DNA from: Marivivens sp. LCG002
GTDB lineage: Bacteria; Pseudomonadota; Alphaproteobacteria; Rhodobacterales; Rhodobacteraceae
Direction: 5' to 3'
DNA: 64,000 nt
Assembly (NCBI RefSeq): GCF_030264275.1
Contig: NZ_CP127165.1
Span: 2,719,501 to 2,783,500 of the forward strand
Below are positions 37,712 through 46,867 of this stretch, in pieces. Every line of letters starts with the position of its first letter. Position 1 is the first letter of the stretch. The notes beneath the pieces are model-generated. The model had not been told where the DNA came from. It worked only from the letters and a program-made list of their open reading frames with translations, and made no database searches. The translations under genes were made by a program, and so were the position numbers.

Positions 37712-38575
37712 GCGCTGCTGTTTCGACAGTTGCACCGCAAGGATACCACCCGCGATAATCGCCACCCCAAGGTAATCGAGCGTCCCGATATGCTCGCCCA
37801 AAAGAGCCGCGGCAATCGCGACCCCGAAGAACGGGTTGAGAAAGTGGAAAGTCGCGGCCTTCACCGCCCCGATGCGCTGCACCAAAAGGAACCAGACAAA
37901 GGTCGCCAGCAATCCGGGCACCAGCGTCGTATAGGCAAAGGCAACGACAAGCTCGACGCTCCACGTGATCTCCAGCGTCTCGAAGATCGCCGCAGGCACC
38001 GAGAGAACCGCCGACCCGATAAGCATCTGTAGCCCGACGATCATCAACAGGTTTCCTCCTGATGACGCGCCCCGCACCGAAAGCGTTGCAATCGCCAGCG
38101 CGATCACCCCGATCACACAGATCCCAAGCCCAAACGTATCGATCCCGCCGCTCAGACGCGCGCCCATGATGATGGCAACCCCGATGATCCCCGCGACAAG
38201 TCCGACCATGCCAAGCCCGTTCGGGCGATCCCCAAGGAAGGCCCAGCCGAAAATCGCCACGATCAAGGGCATCGTCGCCGCCACAATCGCCGCAACCGAA
38301 GCCTCGATCGTCTGCATGGCAAGGAAAAAGAGCCCAAGGTAAAGCGCGTTCTGGCAGACCCCGAAAATCACGGTCGAGCGCCACTGCGCGCGGCTCAGCT
38401 TGGCGCTTTGCCCAAAAGCGAATGCAATCGCAATCCCCAAGCCGCCCGAAACCAGAAACCGCAAGGCAAGCGCCGTCATCGGCGGTGCATATTCAACGAT
38501 CACCCGCGCCGAGGTGAAAGCCGAAGACCACATCAACGCAAACGCGATGCCCATTGCCACTGCTCTAAGGTCCAT
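37694..38575 (-). CDS. DMT-superfamily (EamA) transporter
   Basis: A 293-residue protein with ten predicted membrane helices forming two EamA repeats (N-terminal FALMWSSAFTSARVIVEYAPPMTALALRF; second repeat starting near FGLGICVIGVIALAIATL). Family members export amino acids or other metabolites. It is a single gene on the minus strand downstream of HU and separated from it by a terminator. Confidence 0.88.
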   Translation of the reverse strand: MDLRAVAMGIAFALMWSSAFTSARVIVEYAPPMTALALRFLVSGGLGIAIAFAFGQSAKLSRAQWRSTVIFGVCQNALYLGLFFLAMQTIEASVAAIVAATMPLIVAIFGWAFLGDRPNGLGMVGLVAGIIGVAIIMGARLSGGIDTFGLGICVIGVIALAIATLSVRGASSGGNLLMIVGLQMLIGSAVLSVPAAIFETLEITWSVELVVAFAYTTLVPGLLATFVWFLLVQRIGAVKAATFHFLNPFFGVAIAAALLGEHIGTLDYLGVAIIAGGILAVQLSKQQRLEQQK

Positions 38576-38591
38576 GATCTCTCCAAACGAA

Positions 38592-38616
38592 AAAGGGCCG
38601 CCCTCGGGCGACCCTT
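38592..38616 (-). terminator. Intrinsic terminator of the HU gene
   Basis: AAAGGGCCGCCC and GGGCGACCCTTT pair with one mismatch over a short TC loop. On the minus strand the stem is followed by TTTTTCG, so it ends HU transcription before the EamA gene. Confidence 0.7.
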
Positions 38617-38654
38617 TCCGAAACTGTGCCGAGGTGCAAGACCCCAGTCGAGCC

Positions 38655-38942
38655 TTAGCCGTTCACGCTGTCCTTGAGCGCTTTGGCGATGGTCATCTTG
38701 ACGACCTTGTCGGACTCTTTTTTGATCTGCTCGCCGGTGGCGGGGTTGCGCACCATACGCTCTGGACGCTCGCGGCAGTAGATTTTGCCAACGCCGGGCA
38801 GGGTCACTGCGCCGCCGGCGGAAACTTCTTTGGTGATGATAGCAAGAAGCGCCTCAAGGCTAGCAGCTGCGGTCTTCTTGTCGGTGCCTGCGTCGTCAGC
38901 GATTGCAGCTACGAGCTGGGCTTTGGTCATCGGCTTTGCCAT
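38655..38942 (-). CDS. HU-family DNA-binding protein
   Basis: A 95-residue nucleoid protein that bends DNA as a dimer. It has MTKAQLVAAIADDAGTDKKTAAASLEALLAIITKEV, then GGAVTLPGVGKIYCRERPERMVRNPATGEQIKKES with the DNA-intercalating proline of the RNPATGE arm. Length and motif match HU; HU versus IHF is decided by the lack of IHF-specific residues. The gene is monocistronic with a possible operator upstream. Confidence 0.95.
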   Translation of the reverse strand: MAKPMTKAQLVAAIADDAGTDKKTAAASLEALLAIITKEVSAGGAVTLPGVGKIYCRERPERMVRNPATGEQIKKESDKVVKMTIAKALKDSVNG

Positions 38943-39003
38943 CTTTATGGTCTCCCTTATTTGCCCGATTTGTAGGGCCTCATGCCCCGCATTCTAACGG
39001 TAT

Positions 39004-39021
39004 GTTGTGCATCACCACAAC
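39004..39021. promoter_or_regulatory. Palindrome upstream of the HU gene
   Basis: GTTGTG and CACAAC flank a 6-base spacer about 60 bases upstream of the HU ATG. It could be an operator or HU's own preferred site; no regulator can be assigned. Confidence 0.3.
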
Positions 39022-39075
39022 GAATTGTGTGCCTTTGCAAGTATAAAAAGCCTATTTTATTGGAAAACAGACATT

Positions 39076-40557
39076 TCAGAGGAAGGCTGTTTCCTCAAAA
39101 CTGCGCAATTTACGGCTATGGATACGCTCAAGCGGCATTTCCCGCAGCAATTCCATCGCCCGCACACCGACCATCAGGTGATTTGCGACCTGTGTTTTAT
39201 AGAAATCAGACGCCATTCCGGGAAGCTTGAGTTCCCCGTGAAGCGGCTTGTCCGACACGCACAAAAGCGTCCCATAGGGCACGCGGAAACGGAACCCGTT
39301 CGCCGCGATGGTGGCGCTTTCCATGTCCAATGCGACCGCGCGCGACTGGCTCAAACGCTGCACAGGGCCCGAATGATCGCGCAACTCCCAGTTGCGATTG
39401 TCGATCGTCGCCACGGTCCCCGTGCGCATGATCCGCTTGAGATCATACCCCTCGAGTTTCGTCACTTGCGCCACCGAGTCCTGAAGCGCGATCTGGATTT
39501 CCGCCAGCGCAGGGATCGGCACCCAGACGGGCAAATCGTCGTCCAGAACGTGGTCCTCGCGCAGGTAAGCATGCGCCAGAACAAAGTCCCCGAGCCGCTG
39601 CGAATTGCGAAGACCCGCGCAATGCCCGACCATGAGCCACGCATGCGGACGCAGCACGGCGATATGGTCTGTGGCGGTCTTGGCGTTCGACGGCCCCACC
39701 CCGATATTCACCAGCGTGATCCCCGACCCATCTGCCCGCTTGAGGTGATAGGTCGGCATCTGCGGCAGCTTCGCGGGCGTGTTCATCGGCGCATCGGGCG
39801 TCGTGATCTCGGTATTGCCGGGACCGACGAACCCCGTATAGCCGCTGTCCTTGTCGGCCAGCATCTTGCGGGCATAGGCCTCGAACTCTTCGACATAGAA
39901 CTGATAGTTGGTGAACAGCACGAAATTCTGGAAATGGTCGGGCTTGGTCGCCGTGTAATGCGCCAAACGCGCCAGCGAATAATCGACCCGTTGCGCGGTA
40001 AAGGGCGCAAGCGGAAGCGCCCCGTCGGGATAGGTGAACCCAAGCCCGTTCACGATATCATCATGCGTTGTGCTGAGGTCCGGCACGTCAAAAGCATCGC
40101 GGAGCGAAAACTCGAGAGCGCCCTCCTGCGGGACCGTCACACTCGCATCGCTCGCCACCGCGAAATGCACGGGCATCGGCGTGGCCGAAGGCCCGATGGA
40201 CACCGTCGTCTTGTGGTTCCGGATCAAAAGCCCGATCTGCTGGCGCAGGTAATTGGCAAAAAGCCTAGGCTGCGTCACCGTCGTGGCATAGGTTCCGGGC
40301 ATCGGCACGTGACCGAACGACAAACGGCTGTCCGTCTGTGCAAAGCTTGTCGTGACCAAACGGATCTCGGGATAGAACGCCCGATAGCGCGACACGAGCT
40401 TGCCCGACGCCACGGTTTCGGAAAACTTTTCGACCAGAAACGCCGTTGCCTGATCATAAAGTGCTATGAGCCGCTCGACCGCCGCCTCCGCAGAGTCAAA
40501 AGCCTCGTGCTCGAAAGTGTCGGGGGTGGCAATCGCAGCGGCGTCAAAGTCGGTCAT
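39076..40557 (-). CDS. amn: AMP nucleosidase
   Basis: Hydrolyses AMP to adenine and ribose-5-phosphate, controlling the adenylate pool. The 493-residue protein has the Amn N-terminal regulatory domain (to about residue 220) and a C-terminal nucleoside-phosphorylase-like catalytic domain with TLVNIGVGPSNAKTATDHIAVLRPHAWLMVGHCAGLR and VALDMESATIAANGFRFRVPYGTLLCVSDKPLHGE. Length matches Amn (about 485). It has a 132-base divergent region with the epimerase-like gene. Confidence 0.94.
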   Translation of the reverse strand: MTDFDAAAIATPDTFEHEAFDSAEAAVERLIALYDQATAFLVEKFSETVASGKLVSRYRAFYPEIRLVTTSFAQTDSRLSFGHVPMPGTYATTVTQPRLFANYLRQQIGLLIRNHKTTVSIGPSATPMPVHFAVASDASVTVPQEGALEFSLRDAFDVPDLSTTHDDIVNGLGFTYPDGALPLAPFTAQRVDYSLARLAHYTATKPDHFQNFVLFTNYQFYVEEFEAYARKMLADKDSGYTGFVGPGNTEITTPDAPMNTPAKLPQMPTYHLKRADGSGITLVNIGVGPSNAKTATDHIAVLRPHAWLMVGHCAGLRNSQRLGDFVLAHAYLREDHVLDDDLPVWVPIPALAEIQIALQDSVAQVTKLEGYDLKRIMRTGTVATIDNRNWELRDHSGPVQRLSQSRAVALDMESATIAANGFRFRVPYGTLLCVSDKPLHGELKLPGMASDFYKTQVANHLMVGVRAMELLREMPLERIHSRKLRSFEETAFL

Positions 40558-40689
40558 CGGTCGTCCTCAATTCAGTGCCGAGGGATTTTCCGCACGGCTT
40601 GGTTCAAGTCTGACACCACAAAGATGAACTCCGCAAGACAGACGCAGCGCCCTGTTGCCTCTTACCGATTTTCGCCCACATATAACGGC

Positions 40690-41550
40690 ATGACAAAAAC
40701 ACTTCTCTCTTTCGGTCACGGCTTCTCGGCCCAAGCGCTGGCCCAGCGCCTTCTTCCGCTCGATTGGCGCATCATCGGCACTACGCGGAACGAGGACAAA
40801 GCCGCGCGCTTCCTGTCCCAAGGGATCGAGCCGCGCATCTGGCCCGGCGCCGATATGATCCCTGCGCTCGACACCGCGACGCACCTCTTGATCTCGGCCG
40901 CACCCGATCAGAACGGCGATCCCGTGCTGGCCGCGTTGCAGGGCGAAATTGCCAAACGGGCGCACCAATTCGAATGGGTCGGCTATCTGTCGACCACGGG
41001 CGTCTATGGCGACAACGGCGGCGATTGGGTGGACGAGCAAAGCCCCCTGACCCCCGCCACCAAACGCGGCCAGCTTCGGGTCGAGGCGGAATCGGCTTGG
41101 GCCGCAATCGAGGGCCTGCCGCTTCACATCTTCCGTCTCGCTGGGATCTATGGCCCCGGCCGTGGCCCCTTTGCCAAGGTCCGCGCAGGCACCGCCCGCC
41201 GCATCATCAAAGAGGGTCAGGTCTTTTCCCGCACCCATGTCGAGGACATCGCCCAAGTGCTGCACGCCTCGATCAATCGCCCCAATCCGGGGGCGGCCTA
41301 TAACGTCTGCGACGATGATCCCGCGCCGCCGCAGGATGTGATCGGCTACGCCGCCGAACTTCTCGGGCTTCCTCTACCGCCAGCCGAGGACTTCGAAACC
41401 GCAGAGATGACACCCATGGCCCGCAGCTTTTATGCCGAAAGCAAAAAGGTGCGGAACGACCGCATCAAGACCGAACTGGGCGTTAACCTGATTTACCCTG
41501 ATTACCGCAGCGGACTTAGGGCGCTTCTCTCTCAAGAAGACTCCGAATAA
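40690..41550 (+). CDS. NAD-dependent epimerase/dehydratase-like protein (YeeZ type)
   Basis: An extended-SDR relative of 286 residues. It starts with a truncated nucleotide-binding motif (LLSFGHGFSAQALAQRL) and has STTGVYGDNGGDWVDEQSPLTP, FRLAGIYGPGRGPF and VEDIAQVLHASI. The catalytic region has S-T-T and Y-G-D rather than the classical YxxxK, as in YeeZ-like proteins. Substrate unknown. The ATG at 40690 is set by the fold start; the long open frame upstream is antisense to amn. Confidence 0.82.
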   Translation: MTKTLLSFGHGFSAQALAQRLLPLDWRIIGTTRNEDKAARFLSQGIEPRIWPGADMIPALDTATHLLISAAPDQNGDPVLAALQGEIAKRAHQFEWVGYLSTTGVYGDNGGDWVDEQSPLTPATKRGQLRVEAESAWAAIEGLPLHIFRLAGIYGPGRGPFAKVRAGTARRIIKEGQVFSRTHVEDIAQVLHASINRPNPGAAYNVCDDDPAPPQDVIGYAAELLGLPLPPAEDFETAEMTPMARSFYAESKKVRNDRIKTELGVNLIYPDYRSGLRALLSQEDSE

Positions 41551-42172
41551 CCCAAGCCAGCCCAAAGAAAATACCAAGAAGGATAAGCGCCATGATCAGA
41601 TTCGTGGCGTAAAAGGTTAACCGTCCGTCAAGTGTAAGATCATTAAGAAAAGGATAAGGAAATCCAGTACTTACCTTCCCCGCGGGGAAGTTTACGCGCG
41701 GCGAGACACCCCATTCGATCCAGCCGATATAGCCCAGAAGCGTGATGACCGAGAGCGTCGCGGACTCGAGAGGCTTGCGGAAACTACGATGGATAAAGAG
41801 CGCATCGATCCACTGGAGCGCAGGCCCCACAAGATGGAGATACCAGCCCTGAGCCGTGATCGACGTATCCTCGGTCGGCGAGACAAGGAACGGGTCCGCA
41901 AGGTAAAGCCGCCAATAAAGCATCACGACCATCCCGTTCAAAACGGCGGTCAATCCGATAAGCCCGTCATTGCGCCCCTTTATCAAGCCAAAGCTCCGCC
42001 CGAGCAACAATAGGCTAGAGACCGTGGAGAGCGTCAGCGCCCAATTGGTCAGGTATCGGAATGGTCCGCCGAACGGCTCCCAACTGCCGCCCCAAAAGAG
42101 CCACGAAAACCAATAGACCGCCAGACCAGCGACGAGAAAGCGGAACGCTTTTACAGATAGCTGCGATGTCAT
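41516..42172 (-). CDS. Multi-pass membrane protein (possibly Pr6Pr/AIG1-like)
   Basis: A 218-residue protein with about six hydrophobic helices. The layout with FRYLTNWALTLSTVSSLLLL, DPFLVSPTE and a histidine-containing segment (GWYLHLVGPALQWIDALFIH), then GWIEWGVSPRVNFPAGKVSTGFPYPFLNDL, resembles the Pr6Pr/FAR-17a-AIG1 type of six-helix proteins, some of which hydrolyse lipids. The assignment is tentative. It lies just downstream of dxs on the same strand and converges with the epimerase-like gene, overlapping 35 bases. Confidence 0.65.
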   Translation of the reverse strand: MTSQLSVKAFRFLVAGLAVYWFSWLFWGGSWEPFGGPFRYLTNWALTLSTVSSLLLLGRSFGLIKGRNDGLIGLTAVLNGMVVMLYWRLYLADPFLVSPTEDTSITAQGWYLHLVGPALQWIDALFIHRSFRKPLESATLSVITLLGYIGWIEWGVSPRVNFPAGKVSTGFPYPFLNDLTLDGRLTFYATNLIMALILLGIFFGLAWVIRSLLEREAP

Positions 42173-42189
42173 TGTGCTCTCCGAAACGC

Positions 42190-44115
42190 CTATGCGCTGA
42201 GAGAACCTACACGCGCAATTCCGAGCACGTCGAGAACTTTGGCCTCGATGGACGCTGCGTCAAGTTTCGCCTCGGCATACATATCCGCAGGGCTGGCGTG
42301 GTCGATGAACGTATCGGGAAGCACCATCGAACGGAACTTGAGCCCCTGATCGAACACCCCTTCGTCCGAGAGAAGCTGCGCGACATGGCTGCCGAAACCG
42401 CCGACCGCACCTTCTTCGATGGTGATCAAGGCGTCATGCTCGGCAGCAAGGCGCAGGATCATATCGCGGTCGAGCGGCTTGGCAAAACGGGCATCTGCGA
42501 CCGTCGGCGTGATCCCCTTGGCGCCCAGCGCCTCACAGGCGATCTCGACCTCTTGCAGACGGGTGCCGAAGGACAGAATGGCAACGCCCTTGCCCTCGCG
42601 CACGATACGCCCCTTGCCGATTTCAAGCGGTTCCGCATCGGCGGGAATATCGACGCCGACGCCTTCGCCCCGTGGGAAACGAAAGGCAATCGGACCCTCG
42701 TCATGACGCGCCGCCGTGACGACCATCCGCGCAAGCTCGGCCTCATCCGCCGCCGCCATCACGACCATGCCGGGAAGGTTGGCCATAAACCCGATGTCAA
42801 AGCTCCCTGCGTGGGTCGCCCCATCCGCGCCGACAAGCCCCGCGCGGTCGATGGCAAAGCGAACAGGAAGCCGCTGGATCGCCACGTCGTGCACCACTTG
42901 GTCATAGCCGCGCTGAAGGAAGGTCGAATAGATCGCACAGAACGGACGCAAGCCCCCCGCAGCAAGCCCCGCAGAGAAGGTCACGGCATGTTGCTCGGCA
43001 ATCCCCACATCGAAGCAGCGCGAGGTATAGCGCTCCATGAACCGCGCCAATCCCGTGCCGTCGGGCATCGCAGCCGTCACGGCGCAAATCTTGGGATCGC
43101 GCGCCGCTTCCTTGAGGAGAACTTCGGCGAACACATTGGTATAGGACGGCGCATTGGACTTGGCTTTGACCTGCTTGCCGGTCGGCACGTCGAACTTGGC
43201 CGTGGCATGGCCCTTGTCCCGCGCGGTTTCGGCGGGGGCATAGCCCTTGCCCTTTTTGGTGATCGCATGGATGAGCACAGGACCGTCCGCCCGCGCCTTG
43301 ACGCTGCGCAGCACGGTCAAAAGCTGCTCCATGTCGTGCCCGTCCACAGGCCCGATATAGCGAAAGCCCAGCTCCTCGAACATGGTGCCGCCAACGGTCA
43401 TATGCTTGAGCATATCCTTGGCCCGCTTGGCCCCCTCACGGAACGGCGGCGGAAGAAGCCCGATCGCACCCTTCGCGGCCTCCTTGAGGTCCTGCAAAGG
43501 CTCGCCCGCATAAAGACGGCTGAGGTAAGAGGACAGAGCGCCCGTCGGTTCGGCAATCGACATTTCGTTGTCGTTGAGGATGACGATCATCCGCTTGCCA
43601 AGATGGCCCGCGTTGTTCATCGCCTCGAACGCCATGCCCGCGCTCATCGACCCGTCGCCGATGATGGCAATCGCATCGCCAAGCCCGCTCTCGGTGGTGC
43701 CGCCAAGATCCCGCGCCACGGCAAAGCCCAAAGCCGCCGAGATCGACGTCGAAGAATGCCCCGCACCGAACGGGTCATAGGCACTCTCCGAGCGCTTGGT
43801 AAACCCCGACAACCCGTCCTTGGTCCGCAGCGTGCGGATACGGTCGCGCCGCCCTGTAAGGATCTTGTGCGGATAGGACTGGTGCGACACGTCCCAGATG
43901 ATCTTGTCCTTGGGCGCGTCAAAGACCGCATGCAGAGCCACGGTCATTTCCACTACGCCAAGCCCCGCCCCGAGATGCCCGCCCGTTTCCGAAACGGCGG
44001 AAATCGTCTCGGCCCGAAGCTCGTCGGCCAGCTTGCGCAGCTGTGCATCGCTAAGCCCCTTGAGGTCGGCGGGGCTCTGGATCGTGTCGAGCAATGGCGT
44101 CACTGGTCTGGTCAT
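42190..44115 (-). CDS. dxs: 1-deoxy-D-xylulose-5-phosphate synthase
   Basis: TPP-dependent first step of the MEP isoprenoid pathway. The 641-residue protein has the TPP-binding [18 protein letters not shown] and the active-site [15 protein letters not shown] region, a central transketolase-like domain ([17 protein letters not shown]) and a C-terminal domain. It lies 21 bases after ispA in the operon HDAC-like/xseB/ispA/dxs, placing two isoprenoid enzymes under one promoter. It is a TPP user close to the riboswitch-controlled thiBPQ, though not linked to it by sequence. Confidence 0.97.
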   Translation of the reverse strand: MTRPVTPLLDTIQSPADLKGLSDAQLRKLADELRAETISAVSETGGHLGAGLGVVEMTVALHAVFDAPKDKIIWDVSHQSYPHKILTGRRDRIRTLRTKDGLSGFTKRSESAYDPFGAGHSSTSISAALGFAVARDLGGTTESGLGDAIAIIGDGSMSAGMAFEAMNNAGHLGKRMIVILNDNEMSIAEPTGALSSYLSRLYAGEPLQDLKEAAKGAIGLLPPPFREGAKRAKDMLKHMTVGGTMFEELGFRYIGPVDGHDMEQLLTVLRSVKARADGPVLIHAITKKGKGYAPAETARDKGHATAKFDVPTGKQVKAKSNAPSYTNVFAEVLLKEAARDPKICAVTAAMPDGTGLARFMERYTSRCFDVGIAEQHAVTFSAGLAAGGLRPFCAIYSTFLQRGYDQVVHDVAIQRLPVRFAIDRAGLVGADGATHAGSFDIGFMANLPGMVVMAAADEAELARMVVTAARHDEGPIAFRFPRGEGVGVDIPADAEPLEIGKGRIVREGKGVAILSFGTRLQEVEIACEALGAKGITPTVADARFAKPLDRDMILRLAAEHDALITIEEGAVGGFGSHVAQLLSDEGVFDQGLKFRSMVLPDTFIDHASPADMYAEAKLDAASIEAKVLDVLGIARVGSLSA

Positions 44116-44136
44116 GGCAAAGCGCCCGTTGGAAAA

Positions 44137-44994
44137 TTACTTCTTGCGGTCGATAACGAACCGCGCAGCGTCCCGCAACACCGTTGCGGCCTCACCATAG
44201 GGAGATAGAGCGTCGCAGGCATCCGTCACGAGTTCATTTGCGCGGCGTTTCGCCCCCTCGAGTCCGAGCAGCGAAACAAAGGTCGCCTTGCCCGCCGCAT
44301 CATCCTTGCGGAGTGCTTTGCCCACGGTGTCCTGATCCCCTTCGACATCAAGGATGTCGTCGGCAATCTGGAACGCAAGGCCCAGCGCATCGCCATAGGT
44401 CCTGAGCGGCGTGACATCCGCCCCCGCCATCATCGGCCCCGCAATGGCCGACCAAGTGATAAGCGCGCCCGTCTTGCCCGCCTGAAGCCGCGTGATCTCC
44501 TCAAGCGTCAAAGGCGTCTTGGCGGTCTCGGCGGCGATGTCCATCGCCTGACCCCCGACCATCCCGCGCACCCCTGCCGCAACGGCAAAGCTGCGGATCA
44601 GCCCGATCCGCGCCTCGGCGGAACATTTGGCCTCGGCCAAAAGCTCGAACGCCAAAGACTGGAGCGCATCCCCCGCAAGCACCGCCGTAGCCTCGTCCCA
44701 TTTGCGATGCACGGTCGGCTGACCACGGCGCAGGTCGTCGTCGTCCATGCACGGCATGTCGTCATGAACAAGGCTATAGGCATGAACGGCCTCGATCGCG
44801 GCCGCTGCTTCGGTCGCATCCGCAACCCCATGAAGCCGCGCGCCCTCGATCACAAGAAACCCGCGAAGCCCCTTGCCGCCCGTCACCGCATAGCGCATCG
44901 CCTCCGCCACAGGCAGATCGACACCCTCCAGCGCCCGCGCGATACGGTGCTCGGAAATTTCTCTGGCGCGGGTCAGCGCCTCTTGGAACGACAT
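44137..44994 (-). CDS. ispA: Polyprenyl synthetase (farnesyl diphosphate synthase)
   Basis: Chain-elongating prenyltransferase that makes farnesyl/geranylgeranyl diphosphate for quinones, undecaprenol and carotenoids. The 285-residue protein has the first Asp-rich motif LVHDDMPCMDDDDLRRG and the second FQIADDILDVEGD. The ATG at 44994 is one base after the xseB stop, which rules out the longer upstream frame. xseB-ispA-dxs is a widespread conserved cluster. Confidence 0.95.
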   Translation of the reverse strand: MSFQEALTRAREISEHRIARALEGVDLPVAEAMRYAVTGGKGLRGFLVIEGARLHGVADATEAAAAIEAVHAYSLVHDDMPCMDDDDLRRGQPTVHRKWDEATAVLAGDALQSLAFELLAEAKCSAEARIGLIRSFAVAAGVRGMVGGQAMDIAAETAKTPLTLEEITRLQAGKTGALITWSAIAGPMMAGADVTPLRTYGDALGLAFQIADDILDVEGDQDTVGKALRKDDAAGKATFVSLLGLEGAKRRANELVTDACDALSPYGEAATVLRDAARFVIDRKK

Positions 44995-44995
44995 C

Positions 44996-45238
44996 TTAGC
45001 CAGCGTCGAGAGGAGCAGTGCCGCTCGGCGCGCCATCGGCGCCAAAGGTGATCTTGGCGACCTTTTCCTCGGCCTCTTTGAGCTTGGCTTCGCACCGCGC
45101 CTTGAGAGCCGCGCCGCGCTCGTAGAGGGCAATCGAATCCTCAAGCGCAACGTCGCCGTGCTCAAGCTTGTTCACAACGGCTTCAAGCTCCTTGATCGCA
45201 GCTTCAAAGCTCATCTCGTTCACGGGGGTATCGGTCAT
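44996..45238 (-). CDS. xseB: Exodeoxyribonuclease VII small subunit
   Basis: Small helical partner of XseA in the single-strand-specific nuclease ExoVII. The 80-residue protein has the family core MSFEAAIKELEAVVNKLEHGDVALEDSIALYERGAAL. Its ATG overlaps the stop of the HDAC-like gene (ATGA), and it sits immediately before ispA. The large subunit is not in the window. Confidence 0.94.
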   Translation of the reverse strand: MTDTPVNEMSFEAAIKELEAVVNKLEHGDVALEDSIALYERGAALKARCEAKLKEAEEKVAKITFGADGAPSGTAPLDAG

Positions 45239-46161
45239 CGGCCACGTTCCTCCAGTATTCTTACGTGTGCGGCAGCGCTCTCGGCCAGAGCCTCGAGATC
45301 ATAACCGCCTTCGAGTGCGGATACCACGCGGCCTTGGCAATGTTTATCCGCAAGATCACAAATTCGCCCCGTGACCCATGCAAAATCGTCGGTCTCGAAC
45401 TCGAGCTGGGCCAAGGGGTCGGCGCGATGCGCATCAAACCCCGCCGAGACGAGAATCAAATCGGGCTTGAACGCATCGATGCGCGGAAAGACGTCCCGCT
45501 CATAGACCTTGCGAAAGAGGTTCCCGTCCGATCCGGGCGGAAAACCGATGTTGAGCACATTTTCGAACTCGCCCGTATCCTCGGGATCACCCGAACCGGG
45601 CCAGAGGGGCCGCTGGTGCGACGATATAAAGAGCACCCGCTCGTCCTCTTGGAGAAGGTCTTGGGTGCCGTTGCCGTGGTGGACGTCGAAGTCGACGATG
45701 GCGACCCGTTTCAATCCGTGATGTTCGAGCGCATATTTGGCAGCGATGGCCACATTCCCGAAGAGACAGAACCCCATCTGAGTGGTCTTTTCCGCATGGT
45801 GGCCCGGTGGACGGATCGCGGCAAAGGCGTTCTGCGCCTCGCCTCCAAGGACCACATCGACCGCCCGCACGGCGGCCCCTGCGGCGCGATAGGCCGCGGC
45901 AAGCGAACCCTTGGACATCCATGTGTCCTCGTCAAGCTGCACGATCCCCTGATCGGGGGCCTTGGCCTTGATGCGGTCCACATAGGAATTGGGGTGCACC
46001 AGCAAAAGGTCGCTTTCCGCCGCCAAAGGCGCAAGCATCTTGGTCAGCGGAATACCGTCCAAGGCGTTGAGCACGAAATCGAGCCGCGCAACCTGTTCGG
46101 GGTGGCCGTTGGGGTTCACATGCCCAAGGCAATCGGGATGGGTGATCAAAGCAGTTGTCAT
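45235..46161 (-). CDS. Histone-deacetylase-family (acetylpolyamine/AcuC-like) hydrolase
   Basis: Zn-dependent deacetylase fold. The 308-residue protein has IRPPGHHAEKTTQMGFCLFGNVAIAA, VDFDVHHGNGTQDLL and LVSAGFDAHRADPL, which supply the catalytic His pair and the Zn-binding Asp/His. Bacterial relatives remove acetyl groups from polyamines or acetyl-CoA synthetase; the substrate here is unknown. It starts the operon with xseB, ispA and dxs. The start at 46161 (MTTALITHPDC) leaves a 4-base gap to petR. Confidence 0.88.
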   Translation of the reverse strand: MTTALITHPDCLGHVNPNGHPEQVARLDFVLNALDGIPLTKMLAPLAAESDLLLVHPNSYVDRIKAKAPDQGIVQLDEDTWMSKGSLAAAYRAAGAAVRAVDVVLGGEAQNAFAAIRPPGHHAEKTTQMGFCLFGNVAIAAKYALEHHGLKRVAIVDFDVHHGNGTQDLLQEDERVLFISSHQRPLWPGSGDPEDTGEFENVLNIGFPPGSDGNLFRKVYERDVFPRIDAFKPDLILVSAGFDAHRADPLAQLEFETDDFAWVTGRICDLADKHCQGRVVSALEGGYDLEALAESAAAHVRILEERGR

Positions 46162-46165
46162 GGGA

Positions 46166-46867
46166 TTAATCCGGCACAAGCATATAGCCTTCGCCTCTCA
46201 CCGTCTGGAGATAGCGGGGCTGTTTGGGGTCGCTCTCGATCTTGCGGCGAAGGCGGGTGATCTGGACATCCACCGCGCGCTCTTGGGTCTGGCCGCCGGA
46301 GCGCGCCAGCTCGTCCACAAGACGCCCGCGGGAAAAGGTCTCGCCCGTGGCGGCTGAAAAGATCTTCATCAACTGGTTCTCGGTGGCGGTCAGGCGCACG
46401 AGGTCCTTGTCGTGCCACAGCTCGTTGCGCTCGGTGTCATAGCGAAGCGGGCCGAGGTTGATGACCTTGGGCTTGACGGGTGCGACCTCGACCTGCGGGA
46501 CGCGGCGGAGAATGGCGTTGATCCTGAGAAGGAGTTCCTTGGGCTCGAACGGCTTGGCAAGGTAATCATCCGCCCCCGCCTCGAGCCCCGAGATACGATC
46601 GCTGGTCTCGCCCTTGGCGGTGAGGAGCATGATCGGCGTCGTGATCTTTTGGCGGAGCGCGGCACAGAGGCTGATCCCGTCCTCGCCCGGCATCATGACA
46701 TCAAGAACGATAAGGTCGAACTCCAGCCCTGCAAGGATGCGCCGCGCATGGGCGGCATCACGGGCGACGCTGACCAGAAACCCGTGCTTGACGAGAAACT
46801 TCTGGAGGAGCGATCTGATCCGCTCGTCGTCATCCACGATCAATAGGTGTGCGAGATCTGAACTCAT
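46166..46867 (-). CDS. petR: OmpR-family response regulator PetR
   Basis: A 233-residue two-domain regulator: receiver with acidic pocket DDD near residues 12-14 and phospho-acceptor Asp56 (IVLDVMMPGEDG), then a winged-helix DNA-binding domain ending TRLRRKIESDPKQPRYLQTVRGEGYMLVPD. No histidine kinase is adjacent. It overlaps the MarR-like gene by 4 bases. This matches the petP-petR pair of Rhodobacter capsulatus, where PetR is needed for growth and bc1 expression; here it is about 14 kb from petABC. Confidence 0.88.
   Translation of the reverse strand: MSSDLAHLLIVDDDERIRSLLQKFLVKHGFLVSVARDAAHARRILAGLEFDLIVLDVMMPGEDGISLCAALRQKITTPIMLLTAKGETSDRISGLEAGADDYLAKPFEPKELLLRINAILRRVPQVEVAPVKPKVINLGPLRYDTERNELWHDKDLVRLTATENQLMKIFSAATGETFSRGRLVDELARSGGQTQERAVDVQITRLRRKIESDPKQPRYLQTVRGEGYMLVPD

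Noticed and set aside
39007-40689. 847-residue open frame (39007-41550) whose first 561 codons run antisense to amn
   Set aside because: Arg/His-rich shadow typical of high-GC DNA; only the part from 40690 has family motifs and is annotated.
42061-44208. 715-codon plus-strand frame antisense to dxs
   Set aside because: Arg/His/Gly-rich, no motifs, fully overlaps a certain gene.
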